From positions 1 to 11,240 of the forward strand of contig CAYONM010000123.1 in assembly GCA_964405325.1 (NCBI GenBank): a stretch of DNA of 11,240 bases, written 5' to 3'. Both the position numbers and the translations under genes were made by a program. Position 1 is the first letter of the stretch. Every line of letters starts with the position of its first letter. The notes beneath the pieces are model-generated. The model did no database searches and was not told the origin of the DNA. It saw nothing but the letters and a program-made list of their open reading frames with translations. Positions 1 through 5,918 of the stretch are shown here, piece after piece. The stretch is from CAYONM01 sp964405325. GTDB taxonomy: Bacteria; Planctomycetota; UBA11346.

Positions 1-62
1 TTCGCGCCTTGAAGGATCGACAAAATCTCTGCGCGATCTGCTACCTTTATTTCTCTCCGCAT
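1..62 (-). CDS. Start of a gene cut by the window edge, possibly a pyridoxamine 5'-phosphate oxidase / NimA-like flavin-binding protein
   Basis: An ATG at 62..60 opens a reading frame that runs off the left edge after 20 codons, giving MRREIKVADRAEILSILQGA. The pattern MRR, then a short charged run, then (D)RAEI..IL..A resembles the N-terminus of the PNPOx/NimA-like flavin-nucleotide-binding family, which typically begins MRR..REI.DR.EIE.IL. That identification is from memory of the family and rests on 20 residues only. Codons such as AGA, ATA, AAG and GTA are less GC-biased than in neighbouring genes. No good Shine-Dalgarno is visible; only TTAGG abuts the ATG. It lies on the same strand as hpf but beyond hpf's terminator, so it would need its own promoter. 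The plus strand also has an open frame (3..119, stop TAA), which looks less protein-like. Confidence 0.42.
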   Translation of the reverse strand, partial: MRREIKVADRAEILSILQGA

Positions 63-112
63 CCTAAGCGCGTCCAATCGGTTCCGATGACCGTCGACGG
101 CAAACGCTCGAC

Positions 113-153
113 CCAATAAAAAACCCGGCGCAGCGCGCCGGGTTTTTTATTGG
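113..153. terminator. Perfect bidirectional Rho-independent terminator after hpf
   Basis: Two arms of 19 bases (113-131 and 135-153) are exact reverse complements around the 3-nt loop AGC. The inner part of the stem is GC-rich (CCCGGCGC/GCGCCGGG), and six A and six T residues flank it, so either strand transcribes a stable hairpin followed by a U-run. It starts 12 nt beyond the hpf stop codon and ends transcription coming from the right. It could also stop a plus-strand transcript entering from the left edge. Confidence 0.92.
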
Positions 154-165
154 TCTTGTCTTGAT

Positions 166-483
166 TCACGCTCGCTTGCGGCGTTGCGAACCGCGAGCCT
201 GCTTGTCATGCAGCTTGCGCAGCTGAGCGGCACACTTGTCGATTACGCAGTCAATAGCACTGTAGACGGTCTCTTCAGTATCGTGGGCAATCACATCGTG
301 ATGATTGGGCAGATGCATTTCCACATCAATGCGATAACCGTGTTTCTCAGCTTCATGAATGGTCACGTGCACTCGTTGCAGGTCCGGATTGAATCGACGT
401 AGTGGTACCATCTTGTCTTCAACATGCTGTCGGATCTTGTCCGAAATATTGTACCGGACACCTGAGATAGTGATTGCGACCAT
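166..483 (-). CDS. hpf: Ribosome hibernation-promoting factor, short form
   Basis: The 105-residue product matches the HPF/YfiA (ribosomal subunit interface) family. It begins MVAITISGVRYNISDKIRQHVE, has the central beta strand VHVTIHEAEKHGYRIDVEMHLP, and has the typical AHDTEETVYSAIDCVIDKCAAQL helix. The short length and the basic tail (QARGSQRRKRA) without a long C-terminal dimerisation domain point to the short HPF form of gammaproteobacteria, which binds the 30S decoding channel and promotes inactive 100S ribosomes in stationary phase. The ATG at 483 is chosen over an upstream in-frame start at 576 because GGAGGTG sits 6 nt before it, and the upstream residues are Pro/Gly-rich and unlike the family. 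It is monocistronic, with its own promoter and terminator. In many gammaproteobacteria hpf sits beside rpoN and ptsN; neither is here. Confidence 0.93.
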   Translation of the reverse strand: MVAITISGVRYNISDKIRQHVEDKMVPLRRFNPDLQRVHVTIHEAEKHGYRIDVEMHLPNHHDVIAHDTEETVYSAIDCVIDKCAAQLRKLHDKQARGSQRRKRA

Positions 484-565
484 GAGATGCACCTCCGTGG
501 GAGGATGGGCTACCGGTCCCCTGCCCGGCGGCGTGTCGATAAAAGACCCAGGGGGGCCACACCCT

Positions 566-595
566 ATTTTATCCACAGTCCCAGGCCAAGGTCAA
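566..595 (-). promoter_or_regulatory. Sigma-70-type promoter of hpf
   Basis: On the minus strand TTGACC (595..590) and TAAAAT (571..566) are separated by 18 nt and match -35 and -10 consensus elements well. The start point would be near 559, leaving a 5' leader of about 75 nt before the hpf ATG. The -35 box overlaps the TGA stop codon (594..592) of the membrane-protein gene upstream. hpf can therefore be expressed independently of the trp transcript. Confidence 0.7.
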
Positions 596-2829
596 TGATG
601 AGTCGGGCCGTCGTTTCCAAGCAGAGGAAGCACTCGCTTACGATACCACAACACCGCCAATTCCAGCAGTCGCGGCCAGTGCTGCAACAGCAGCACCAGC
701 ACCATCGCCAACGCGATACCGACCATGTCGCGCACCGCCTGCAGCACCGGTTCACCCAGCGCGCCGGCAAGCGCTTCGTCCTGCGCCTGATGCACATCGT
801 AGGTGATCCCGACCTGGGCAACTGCCACCAGAATGGCCGCCAGCATCAAGCCGGCACCGTCCAACATGGGCCAACGGAGATCAGACGCGTCACCAGCCGC
901 CACCTTGCGGGCCAGATAGCAGGCGAAGGCCCCTACCAGCCCCCCCAACAGCACCCCCATCATCCAATCCGGACGATAGCCCATAGCCCAGGCCCCGGCA
1001 GCCACGGTCGTCACCGTATAGACCACACCACGCCAGCGCGTCTCCAGACTGACGGTGCCGTAGCGAGCCTGCCGACGACTGGTCAGCAACACCAACAAGA
1101 GCAACAACAGCAAGGGCGTACGCCAGATGCTGGTCAGCAACAGGTCGACCGGCGAGAGGGTCTCGTAGACAGAGGTGACATAGCGATCCAGCTGCGGCGC
1201 CCGCCACCACAGGAAACCCAGACCGATCAATGCGGCACTGGGCATGGCCACCCATCGCACCGGTCCATGCAACAAGGCGTTGGCAAACAGCAGCATCTGG
1301 CCAACCGCAATCAGCACCGGCTCCGGCCGCACCCCGGCCCAAGGCAACCACAACAGCGTCACTAGACCAAGCGAAGCCGGCAGAGCCCAAGCGACATAGT
1401 CTGGGGTGCGACTGAGAAACAGACATTCCAGCAACATGCCCAAGCCCACCAGACCGACGATGATCGGCCAGGTGGCGCCAAGGGTCCACAGACACACCGT
1501 CAGCAGCACGGCCTGCAGGAGGCTCCAGAGAATCAGGTGCTTACCTGCGAGTTCGGCCAAGAACAAGGAGATCAGCACTCCAGCGATCAGAAGGCCATGC
1601 CAGATACTGCAGAGCTGCCACGCAGTGGCTGCCGAAGCAAAGATCAGCAAGGGCACCACCGCCGATGGCGAAATCCAGGACGAGGCGTCCTTCTGGAAGC
1701 TCCGCAGCACATCGACCATATAGCCTGAAAAACTCTGACTCAGCTCCAAGGCCGCCTGCTTGCGGCTGCGCACGATCCGATCCGTAACCAATACGGGTGC
1801 ATCACGTTGCTGCGCGACCACCGCTGCTACTGCCAAGACCGCTGCCTGAAGCACCCCCCAGACCAGCGGCGCAATGGCGCGAGACATCTCTCGAACCAGG
1901 AGTCCTTCGCTCGGCACCTGTACCGCATGCGGTAAAAGCAGCACCGCTGCTGCCCCCACGCCCAGACCAAGGGCACGTATGGCGGTTGTCGCCAGCAGAT
2001 CGGGACGCCGCACGGTACACAGCATGCCCACGCCACCGGTCAACACCGACAGGATGCCTGGTATGACGCACAACCACACCACCACCGGCCAGGCCGACGG
2101 CCAAGGTCCGGCCAGCAAGGCCAGGATGGGTGGCAGTCCCGACAACACGATGCCGACCACGGTCAGCGTGCGCCAGGCACGAGTCGACTCCATCATCAAG
2201 GGCATGACGGCAATCAGCGTCAGCACCAATTGTCCGCCCAGCAACCAGGGGTCGCTGTAGCGCCAACCGCCGATCATGATCGCGCTCATGGCCGAGGCGC
2301 TGCGCTCATCAACGAGTTCGATGATGGCGTGCATACCCGAGACGCAGCCAATCACTCCGAAGCAGGCTGCCGCCACCCAATACCGTCCATGCGCCATCAG
2401 GGCGATCAGCGGCCATGCCACCAACGTGGTCAGCGTCAGCCGCGCACCGTCGATGGCCTCGCCCCCCATCCAAGCGGCATTCCATTGCTGTATGACACCG
2501 ACAATGGGCAAAACCACTGCAATCGCACTCAACAGGCTCGCATAGGAGGACCAGGCGCTTCCCAGCAGGAACAGGACAAACGCCAGCAGCAACAGCAGAC
2601 TACCAATGGCCACGTCCGCCGACTGCGACCAGACCACCGTCGCCGCGCTCATCGCCAGCAGCACCAACAGCACCAGGACCCACCGGGCGTAATACCGATT
2701 GCCCCAGCGCAGCCCTACGGCCGCAAGTACCTGCGTGACCAAGGCATAACCGGTCACCGGATTCAATACGGTAATCGGTGCCGTCAGCACCAGAACCGCG
2801 GCCAGAAAAAAGGCGAGATCGACAATCAC
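592..2829 (-). CDS. Large polytopic membrane protein of unknown function
   Basis: The 745-residue product is hydrophobic almost throughout. By eye I count about 22 possible membrane helices, for example near residues 3-20, 49-68, 74-92, 131-170, 195-270, 284-302, 320-340, 389-472, 481-543, 569-583, 602-640, 657-675 and 698-716. Two more polar stretches stand out: 341-388 (charged, with RIVRSRKQAALELSQ) and 544-568. I see no nucleotide-binding, catalytic or transporter signature that I recognise and cannot place it in a family. The start is GTG at 2829; a TGA lies in frame two codons upstream, so no earlier start exists in this frame. The ribosome-binding site is weak. It follows trpG by 121 nt on the same strand with no clear terminator between, so it may share the trp transcript, but a functional link is not evident. 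A role in the cell envelope is only a guess. Confidence 0.85.
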   Translation of the reverse strand: MIVDLAFFLAAVLVLTAPITVLNPVTGYALVTQVLAAVGLRWGNRYYARWVLVLLVLLAMSAATVVWSQSADVAIGSLLLLLAFVLFLLGSAWSSYASLLSAIAVVLPIVGVIQQWNAAWMGGEAIDGARLTLTTLVAWPLIALMAHGRYWVAAACFGVIGCVSGMHAIIELVDERSASAMSAIMIGGWRYSDPWLLGGQLVLTLIAVMPLMMESTRAWRTLTVVGIVLSGLPPILALLAGPWPSAWPVVVWLCVIPGILSVLTGGVGMLCTVRRPDLLATTAIRALGLGVGAAAVLLLPHAVQVPSEGLLVREMSRAIAPLVWGVLQAAVLAVAAVVAQQRDAPVLVTDRIVRSRKQAALELSQSFSGYMVDVLRSFQKDASSWISPSAVVPLLIFASAATAWQLCSIWHGLLIAGVLISLFLAELAGKHLILWSLLQAVLLTVCLWTLGATWPIIVGLVGLGMLLECLFLSRTPDYVAWALPASLGLVTLLWLPWAGVRPEPVLIAVGQMLLFANALLHGPVRWVAMPSAALIGLGFLWWRAPQLDRYVTSVYETLSPVDLLLTSIWRTPLLLLLLLVLLTSRRQARYGTVSLETRWRGVVYTVTTVAAGAWAMGYRPDWMMGVLLGGLVGAFACYLARKVAAGDASDLRWPMLDGAGLMLAAILVAVAQVGITYDVHQAQDEALAGALGEPVLQAVRDMVGIALAMVLVLLLQHWPRLLELAVLWYRKRVLPLLGNDGPTHH

Positions 2830-2950
2830 GACTCAGTATCGGCCGACTTGGCGCCTGCTTTCGTCTTTCTCAGTGGGGCAACCTGCGCGGTGTCGTGAAC
2901 AACCGGCAACCAGTTTACGAAAAACGCTCGGATTGTGGGACTGTCGACAG
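2830..2950. other. Gap between trpG and the membrane-protein gene
   Basis: No gene and no convincing promoter is visible in these 121 nt. At the trpG end there is an imperfect 20-nt palindrome, GTCGACAGCTAGCCGTCGAC (2943-2962, 18 of 20 positions symmetrical), centred on the trpG stop codon. No U-tract directly follows it on the minus strand; the nearest T-run is about 16 nt further on. It is therefore not a standard terminator. Confidence 0.5.
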
Positions 2951-3523
2951 CTAGCCGTCGACCCGTGTGATGAAGTTGCGCAGCATGCGCTTGCCAGTGG
3001 GCGTCATGATGCTCTCAGGATGGAATTGGACGCCCTCGGTAGGCAGCGAGTCGTGCCGTATGCCCATGATCTCGCCGTCCTCGGTTTCGGCTGTCACCGT
3101 CCAGCCATCAGGGAGACTGGCGCGCTCCACCGCCAGACTGTGGTAACGCATCACCTGGACCTGCTCGGGTAAACCCCGGAACACCCCCTCACCGTCGTGA
3201 CGGATCAGGCTGGTCTTGCCATGAAAAATCGCCTTGGCGCGAATGACGTTGGCACCGATGGAGGCGGCAATGGACTGATGGCCGAGACACACCCCCAGCA
3301 CCGGCAACTCACCATGAAAACGCTGGATCGCTGCCACTGACACTCCGGCATTGGCGGGATTGCTCGGCCCCGGTGAAATCACCAAGGCCTTTGGCTGCAG
3401 CTCGGCAATGCCATCAACCGTGATCTCGTCGTTACGATGGACCACCACCTCTGCCGCCAATTGCCGTAGATACTGCACCAGATTGTAGGTGAAGCTGTCA
3501 TAATTATCGATCATCACAATCAT
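2951..3523 (-). CDS. trpG: Anthranilate synthase component II (glutamine amidotransferase)
   Basis: This 190-residue class I glutamine amidotransferase supplies ammonia from glutamine to TrpE for anthranilate formation. The full triad is visible: Cys79 in GVCLGHQ, and His168 and Glu170 in VQFHPES. The oxyanion-loop region is SPGPSNP at 50-56, and the N-terminus MIDNYDSFTYNLVQYL is typical of TrpG/PabA. The ATG at 3523 overlaps the trpE stop as ATGA, implying translational coupling and a 1:1 complex with TrpE. TrpG and PabA cannot be separated by sequence alone; the trp attenuator upstream favours TrpG, though the protein may also serve folate synthesis. trpD and trpC, which often follow trpG, are absent here. 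Confidence 0.95.
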   Translation of the reverse strand: MIVMIDNYDSFTYNLVQYLRQLAAEVVVHRNDEITVDGIAELQPKALVISPGPSNPANAGVSVAAIQRFHGELPVLGVCLGHQSIAASIGANVIRAKAIFHGKTSLIRHDGEGVFRGLPEQVQVMRYHSLAVERASLPDGWTVTAETEDGEIMGIRHDSLPTEGVQFHPESIMTPTGKRMLRNFITRVDG

Positions 3524-5028
3524 TGCCGGTCTCCAGTACGGGCCTGGCGACGCTTGGCATCGGCCTGAACCAATTGCAAAGCACGGACGATGGAACCGGC
3601 TTTGTGTACGGTTTCCATACGTTCGCGCTCGGGATCGGAATCCGCCACGATGCCGGCACCCGCGGTCACCGTCAGATGATCGTCCTCAATCTGGGCGGTA
3701 CGGATGCAGATCGCCAGATCCATATTGCCGCTGAAACACAGATAGCCCACGGCACCACCGTAGGGCCCCCGCGGCCGGCCTTCCAGTTCGGCGATGTACT
3801 GCATCGCCCGCACCTTGGGCGCACCCGACAGGGTGCCGGCCGGGAAGGTGGCAGCGAACAGGTCAAAGGCGTCCAATTCCGAGCGCATCTGCGCCTGCAC
3901 GTTGGACACCAGATGCATCACGTGTGAGTAGCGTTCAACAAACATCAGGTCGGTCACCTGCACCGTACCGGTCTCGGCGATACGCCCCAGATCGTTACGA
4001 CCCAGATCCACCAGCATCAGGTGCTCGGCCTTTTCTTTTTCGTCGGCCAGCAGCTCGTCGGCCAGGGCGCGATCCTCCTGTTCGCTGGCACCGCGCGGTC
4101 GGGTGCCGGCGATGGGCCGCACCGTCGCCACGCCGTTCTCCAGCTGCACCATGGTCTCGGGCGAAGCGCCCACCAGGGTGCGACCACCCATCTGCAGGAA
4201 GTACATGTAGGGCGAGGGATTGATGTAGCGCAACGCCCGGTACAGGGCGATCGCATCCGGTGCTGGAGCAGTGAAGGGTTGCCCCACCACGGCCTGGATC
4301 ACCTCGCCATCCACAATGCCCTGCTTGATTGCACGTACCATGTCGCGGTAGCGGTCTTCACTCAGCACCGCTTCGACCTGGGCCTGGGAAACTTCGGCCG
4401 TCGGTAACGGCACCGGCTGCTGCAACTCCTCGGCCAGCGCTTCGGCCCGCGCCAAGGCCTCCCGATACAAGACGGCGTGGTCATCGCCCGGTTGCGGGAA
4501 GGTGAGCACCAGACAACTGAGGCTGTGCCGCAGATTATCCACCACCACCACTTCTTCGGGGATCATGAATTCCGCCATGACCTGATCCGGCGGCATCAGA
4601 TTGGGCACCGTCGGCTCGATGAAATGCACCATTTCAAAGGCGAACCAGCCGACGAGACCGCCATAGAAACGCGGCAGCTCCGGTAGGCAGGCCGGGGTAT
4701 AGGCGGCCATCACTTGGCGCAGGCTGCCTAAGGGGTCACCGTCGTGGTCCTGGCGCTGGATGGCGCCGTCCTGCTCGATTTCGATGTGCTCGCGATAAAC
4801 CCGCACCTGAGCTCGAGCACTCAGCCCCAAGAAGCTATAGCGTCCCCAGCTCTCCGGACTTTCCATGCTTTCAAGCAGGAAGCAGTCCTGCCCGCGCGCA
4901 ACCACGCGAGAAAGCATGCTGACTGGGGTTTCCATATCGGCGAGAATCTGCACTCCGACGGGCACCACATTGGCCTCTTGGGCCATCTGGGCGTACTGCC
5001 CAGAATCGGGAAAACAACTGATGAACAC
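3520..5028 (-). CDS. trpE: Anthranilate synthase component I
   Basis: The 502-residue protein converts chorismate to anthranilate, the first step of tryptophan synthesis. Visible motifs are the tryptophan feedback-site LLES (51-54) and NPSPYM (270-275), and the chorismate-binding core PIAGTRPRG (305-313), HLMLVDLGRNDLGR (336-349), GTLSGAPK (398-405) and GPYGGAVGY (421-429). The usual QVVLSQRF-like segment reads QAVVGQPF (245-252), a small departure. The GTG at 5028 is chosen because GGGGAGGG lies 5 nt upstream, directly after the attenuator U-tract. The first in-frame ATG (5097) lies within the leader and would translate through the terminator hairpin. Length fits the family. Expression is under attenuation control. 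Confidence 0.95.
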   Translation of the reverse strand: MFISCFPDSGQYAQMAQEANVVPVGVQILADMETPVSMLSRVVARGQDCFLLESMESPESWGRYSFLGLSARAQVRVYREHIEIEQDGAIQRQDHDGDPLGSLRQVMAAYTPACLPELPRFYGGLVGWFAFEMVHFIEPTVPNLMPPDQVMAEFMIPEEVVVVDNLRHSLSCLVLTFPQPGDDHAVLYREALARAEALAEELQQPVPLPTAEVSQAQVEAVLSEDRYRDMVRAIKQGIVDGEVIQAVVGQPFTAPAPDAIALYRALRYINPSPYMYFLQMGGRTLVGASPETMVQLENGVATVRPIAGTRPRGASEQEDRALADELLADEKEKAEHLMLVDLGRNDLGRIAETGTVQVTDLMFVERYSHVMHLVSNVQAQMRSELDAFDLFAATFPAGTLSGAPKVRAMQYIAELEGRPRGPYGGAVGYLCFSGNMDLAICIRTAQIEDDHLTVTAGAGIVADSDPERERMETVHKAGSIVRALQLVQADAKRRQARTGDRQ

Positions 5029-5032
5029 GGGA

Positions 5033-5040
5033 CCCTCCCC
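5033..5040 (-). promoter_or_regulatory. Ribosome-binding site that fixes the trpE GTG start
   Basis: On the minus strand GGGGAGGG lies here, with its GGAGG core (5038..5034) 5 nt before the GTG at 5028. It directly follows the attenuator U-tract, so ribosomes can load only on read-through transcripts. It decides the trpE start in favour of GTG. Confidence 0.8.
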
Positions 5041-5041
5041 A

Positions 5042-5073
5042 ACAAAAACGAACCGCAGGCCCGGGGCCTGCGG
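5042..5073 (-). terminator. trp attenuator terminator (3:4 hairpin)
   Basis: The minus strand reads CCGCAGGCC, a 3-nt loop CCG, then GGCCTGCGG (5073-5053), followed by TTCGTTTTTG. This is a nine-pair GC stem with a U-rich tail ending only 2 nt before the trpE ribosome-binding site. Termination here would silence trpE and trpG. Its upstream arm overlaps the segment 5068..5061 that can pair with an earlier leader segment, which is the arrangement expected for transcription attenuation. Confidence 0.9.
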
Positions 5074-5126
5074 TCTGATGCATACGACAACCAGCAACCG
5101 GCACCCGGACTACCAGGACGGGTGCC
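5053..5126 (-). promoter_or_regulatory. trp attenuator: competing leader RNA hairpins
   Basis: Four segments can be paired by eye. Segment 1 (5126..5119, GGCACCCG, inside the Trp-codon end of trpL) pairs perfectly with segment 2 (5107..5100, CGGGTGCC). Segment 2 extended (5108..5100, CCGGGTGCC) pairs with segment 3 (5068..5061, GGCCCCGG) with one bulged U, forming an antiterminator. Segment 3 otherwise forms part of the terminator stem with segment 4. A ribosome stalled on the tandem Trp codons would cover segment 1 and free segment 2 to pair with 3, letting trpE be transcribed when charged tRNA-Trp is scarce. The pairing is read from sequence; the mechanism is inferred from the known E. coli trp leader. 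Confidence 0.88.
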
Positions 5127-5163
5127 ACCACCACGAATTTCGACGAAGAAGCATGCTCGCCAT
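5110..5163 (-). CDS. trpL: trp operon leader peptide
   Basis: The frame encodes 17 residues, MASMLLRRNSWWWHPSW, ending in TAG. Three tandem Trp codons and a fourth as the last sense codon give 4 Trp in 17 residues, a hallmark of a tryptophan leader peptide. It lies 82 nt upstream of the trpE start, and the Trp codons overlap segment 1 of the attenuator. No Shine-Dalgarno precedes the ATG at 5163; either the message is close to leaderless or the internal ATG at 5154 is used. The peptide is expected to have no function of its own and to act only through ribosome stalling. Confidence 0.9.
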   Translation of the reverse strand: MASMLLRRNSWWWHPSW

Positions 5164-5171
5164 GACGAGGG

Positions 5172-5199
5172 GATATATGCCCACGCCGCAGGGGCGCAA
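5172..5199 (-). promoter_or_regulatory. Candidate trp promoter
   Basis: TTGCGC (5199..5194) and TATATC (5177..5172) lie 16 nt apart on the minus strand. This is a reasonable -10 with a moderate -35. Transcription would start at about 5164-5166, only one to three bases before the trpL ATG. No TrpR-operator-like CTAG-N4-CTAG is seen over it. An alternative promoter further upstream cannot be excluded. Confidence 0.45.
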
Positions 5200-5284
5200 G
5201 GCTGGGAGTCTGGATCCGCGCTGAATCTGACTCGACCCCTGATGGTGGCACGGTGGTGGTGCTGGGGCACCTGGAAGCCGACAA

Positions 5285-5336
5285 ACCGGGCGCCGCCCGG
5301 AGCCCACGGGCTCGATCGTATCGGGCGCCGCCCGGT
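5285..5336. repeat. Cluster of GC-rich palindromes with a 14-bp direct repeat
   Basis: CGGGCGCCGCCCGG occurs twice (5287-5300 and 5322-5335), 35 bp apart, and each copy is itself an interrupted palindrome. Between them are GAGCCC-AC-GGGCTC (5300-5313) and CGATCG (5313-5318). The outer ends, ACCGGGCG (5285) and CGCCCGGT (5329), are also reverse complements. It lies about 90 bp upstream of the candidate trp -35 box. It could be a repressor-binding array or a small dispersed repeat; the sequence alone does not decide. Confidence 0.6.
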
Positions 5337-5345
5337 AAACGGGAA

Positions 5346-5438
5346 TGCTCACCACAGTGTCTCAGTCGTCTGGCCACCTACCACTGGCCAGGCAATGTCC
5401 GCGAACTGGAGCACGTCATCGCCTGGGCAGCCTGCCGA
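5346..5438 (+). pseudogene. Fragment of a sigma-54-dependent transcriptional activator
   Basis: The plus-strand frame reads CSPQCLSRLATYHWPGNVRELEHVIAWAACR. WPGNVRELE-xVI is the highly conserved C-terminal end of the AAA+ domain in NtrC-type activators, and the preceding L..L..Y also fits. Only about 30 residues remain: there is no upstream Walker A, Walker B or GAFTGA part and no downstream Fis-type helix-turn-helix, and the frame ends at 5462. It lies between genes on the opposite strand, so I read it as a remnant left by deletion or rearrangement. Confidence 0.72.
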
Positions 5439-5484
5439 CCATTACCGGCATCGTCGGCCTGACGCTGGCCAACGAGGTCTTGCG

Positions 5485-5913
5485 CTATCTGACCTGGGGC
5501 AACGCCGCCAGTACTGTGAGCAGCTCGTCCACGGACCGGCAGACCTGCTGACAACTACGATTGAGCATACAGTTGGCGCTGCCGTCCTCGGCCGGTCGCC
5601 AATCGGTACGCAGGCCCAGGCAGGTCTTGCCACTGGCCACGGCATAGCCCAGTTCCCAGGCGGTGCCGCTGTCGGCATCGGCACCGTCCAAGACCGCGAT
5701 CACGATCTCTGCTGCCTGCAGATGATCGCGACAGGCAGCGAAGACCAAAGCGAAGTCCGGCTTTTCGTCGGGTTTCTGTAGCTCTTCACCGAATTCCTGC
5801 GGCACGTGCAGGGTCAGAGCGGGAAAACGCTCACGAATCTGCTGCACCACCTGGGTGTTCCACAGGCGTTCCGCATCGGTGAACAGAGGACCAGCAAAAT
5901 ACGCGACAACCAC
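5485..5913 (-). CDS. Nucleoside 2-deoxyribosyltransferase family protein
   Basis: The 142-residue product has the family's two signatures: the N-terminal YFAGPLFTDAE (5-15) and DGADADSGTAWELGYA (76-91). In the second, Glu87 aligns with the catalytic glutamate of the NDT/RCL fold, which forms the covalent deoxyribosyl intermediate. Asn118 in CMLNRS may match the conserved C-terminal Asn that reaches the neighbouring subunit. Known members exchange bases on 2'-deoxyribosides or hydrolyse deoxynucleoside monophosphates (DNPH1-like); which applies here is not clear. The start is GTG at 5913, 5 nt after the gltA stop. Its ribosome-binding site AAGGA lies inside the last gltA codons, so translation is probably coupled to gltA. 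Start choice and family are fairly sure; substrate is unknown. Confidence 0.85.
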   Translation of the reverse strand: MVVAYFAGPLFTDAERLWNTQVVQQIRERFPALTLHVPQEFGEELQKPDEKPDFALVFAACRDHLQAAEIVIAVLDGADADSGTAWELGYAVASGKTCLGLRTDWRPAEDGSANCMLNRSCQQVCRSVDELLTVLAALPQVR

Positions 5914-5918
5914 CGGGC

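Larger units (their letters stand above)
5164..5484. other. Region between the deoxyribosyltransferase gene and trpL
   Basis: No intact gene is present in this 321-nt stretch. From right to left it holds a possible E1-like peptide fragment (plus strand, 5441-5495, very weak), a remnant of a sigma-54 activator (plus strand, 5346-5438), a cluster of GC-rich palindromes (5285-5336) and the candidate trp promoter (5172-5199). No terminator is visible after the transferase gene stop at 5485. The stretch looks like a scar of lost genes into which trp regulation is embedded. Confidence 0.6.

Noticed and set aside
1..119. C-terminus of a plus-strand gene ending TAA at 117-119
   Set aside because: The frame is open only because the window is short; the peptide resembles nothing I know and the minus-strand start at 62 is a better match to a family.
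487..1365. Plus-strand open frame of 292 codons
   Set aside because: It is antisense to the membrane-protein gene and hpf leader; its Gln/His/Arg-rich composition is typical of the complement of GC-rich coding sequence, and no family is recognisable.
2943..2962. Terminator at the end of trpG
   Set aside because: The palindrome is imperfect, overlaps the stop codon, and no U-tract directly follows it.
5244..5264. Sigma-54 promoter suggested by TGGCACGG near the activator remnant
   Set aside because: The GG-to-GC spacing is 12 instead of the required 10, and no TTGC box follows.
5110..5355. Minus-strand 81-codon frame ending with the trp leader peptide
   Set aside because: Only its last 17 codons look like a trp leader; the longer start would precede the promoter and gives a Pro/Arg-rich peptide without a ribosome-binding site.
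4744..5781. Plus-strand open frame of 345 codons across trpE, trpL and the transferase gene
   Set aside because: It runs antisense to three supported genes and through the attenuator; composition is low in structure and no motif is seen.
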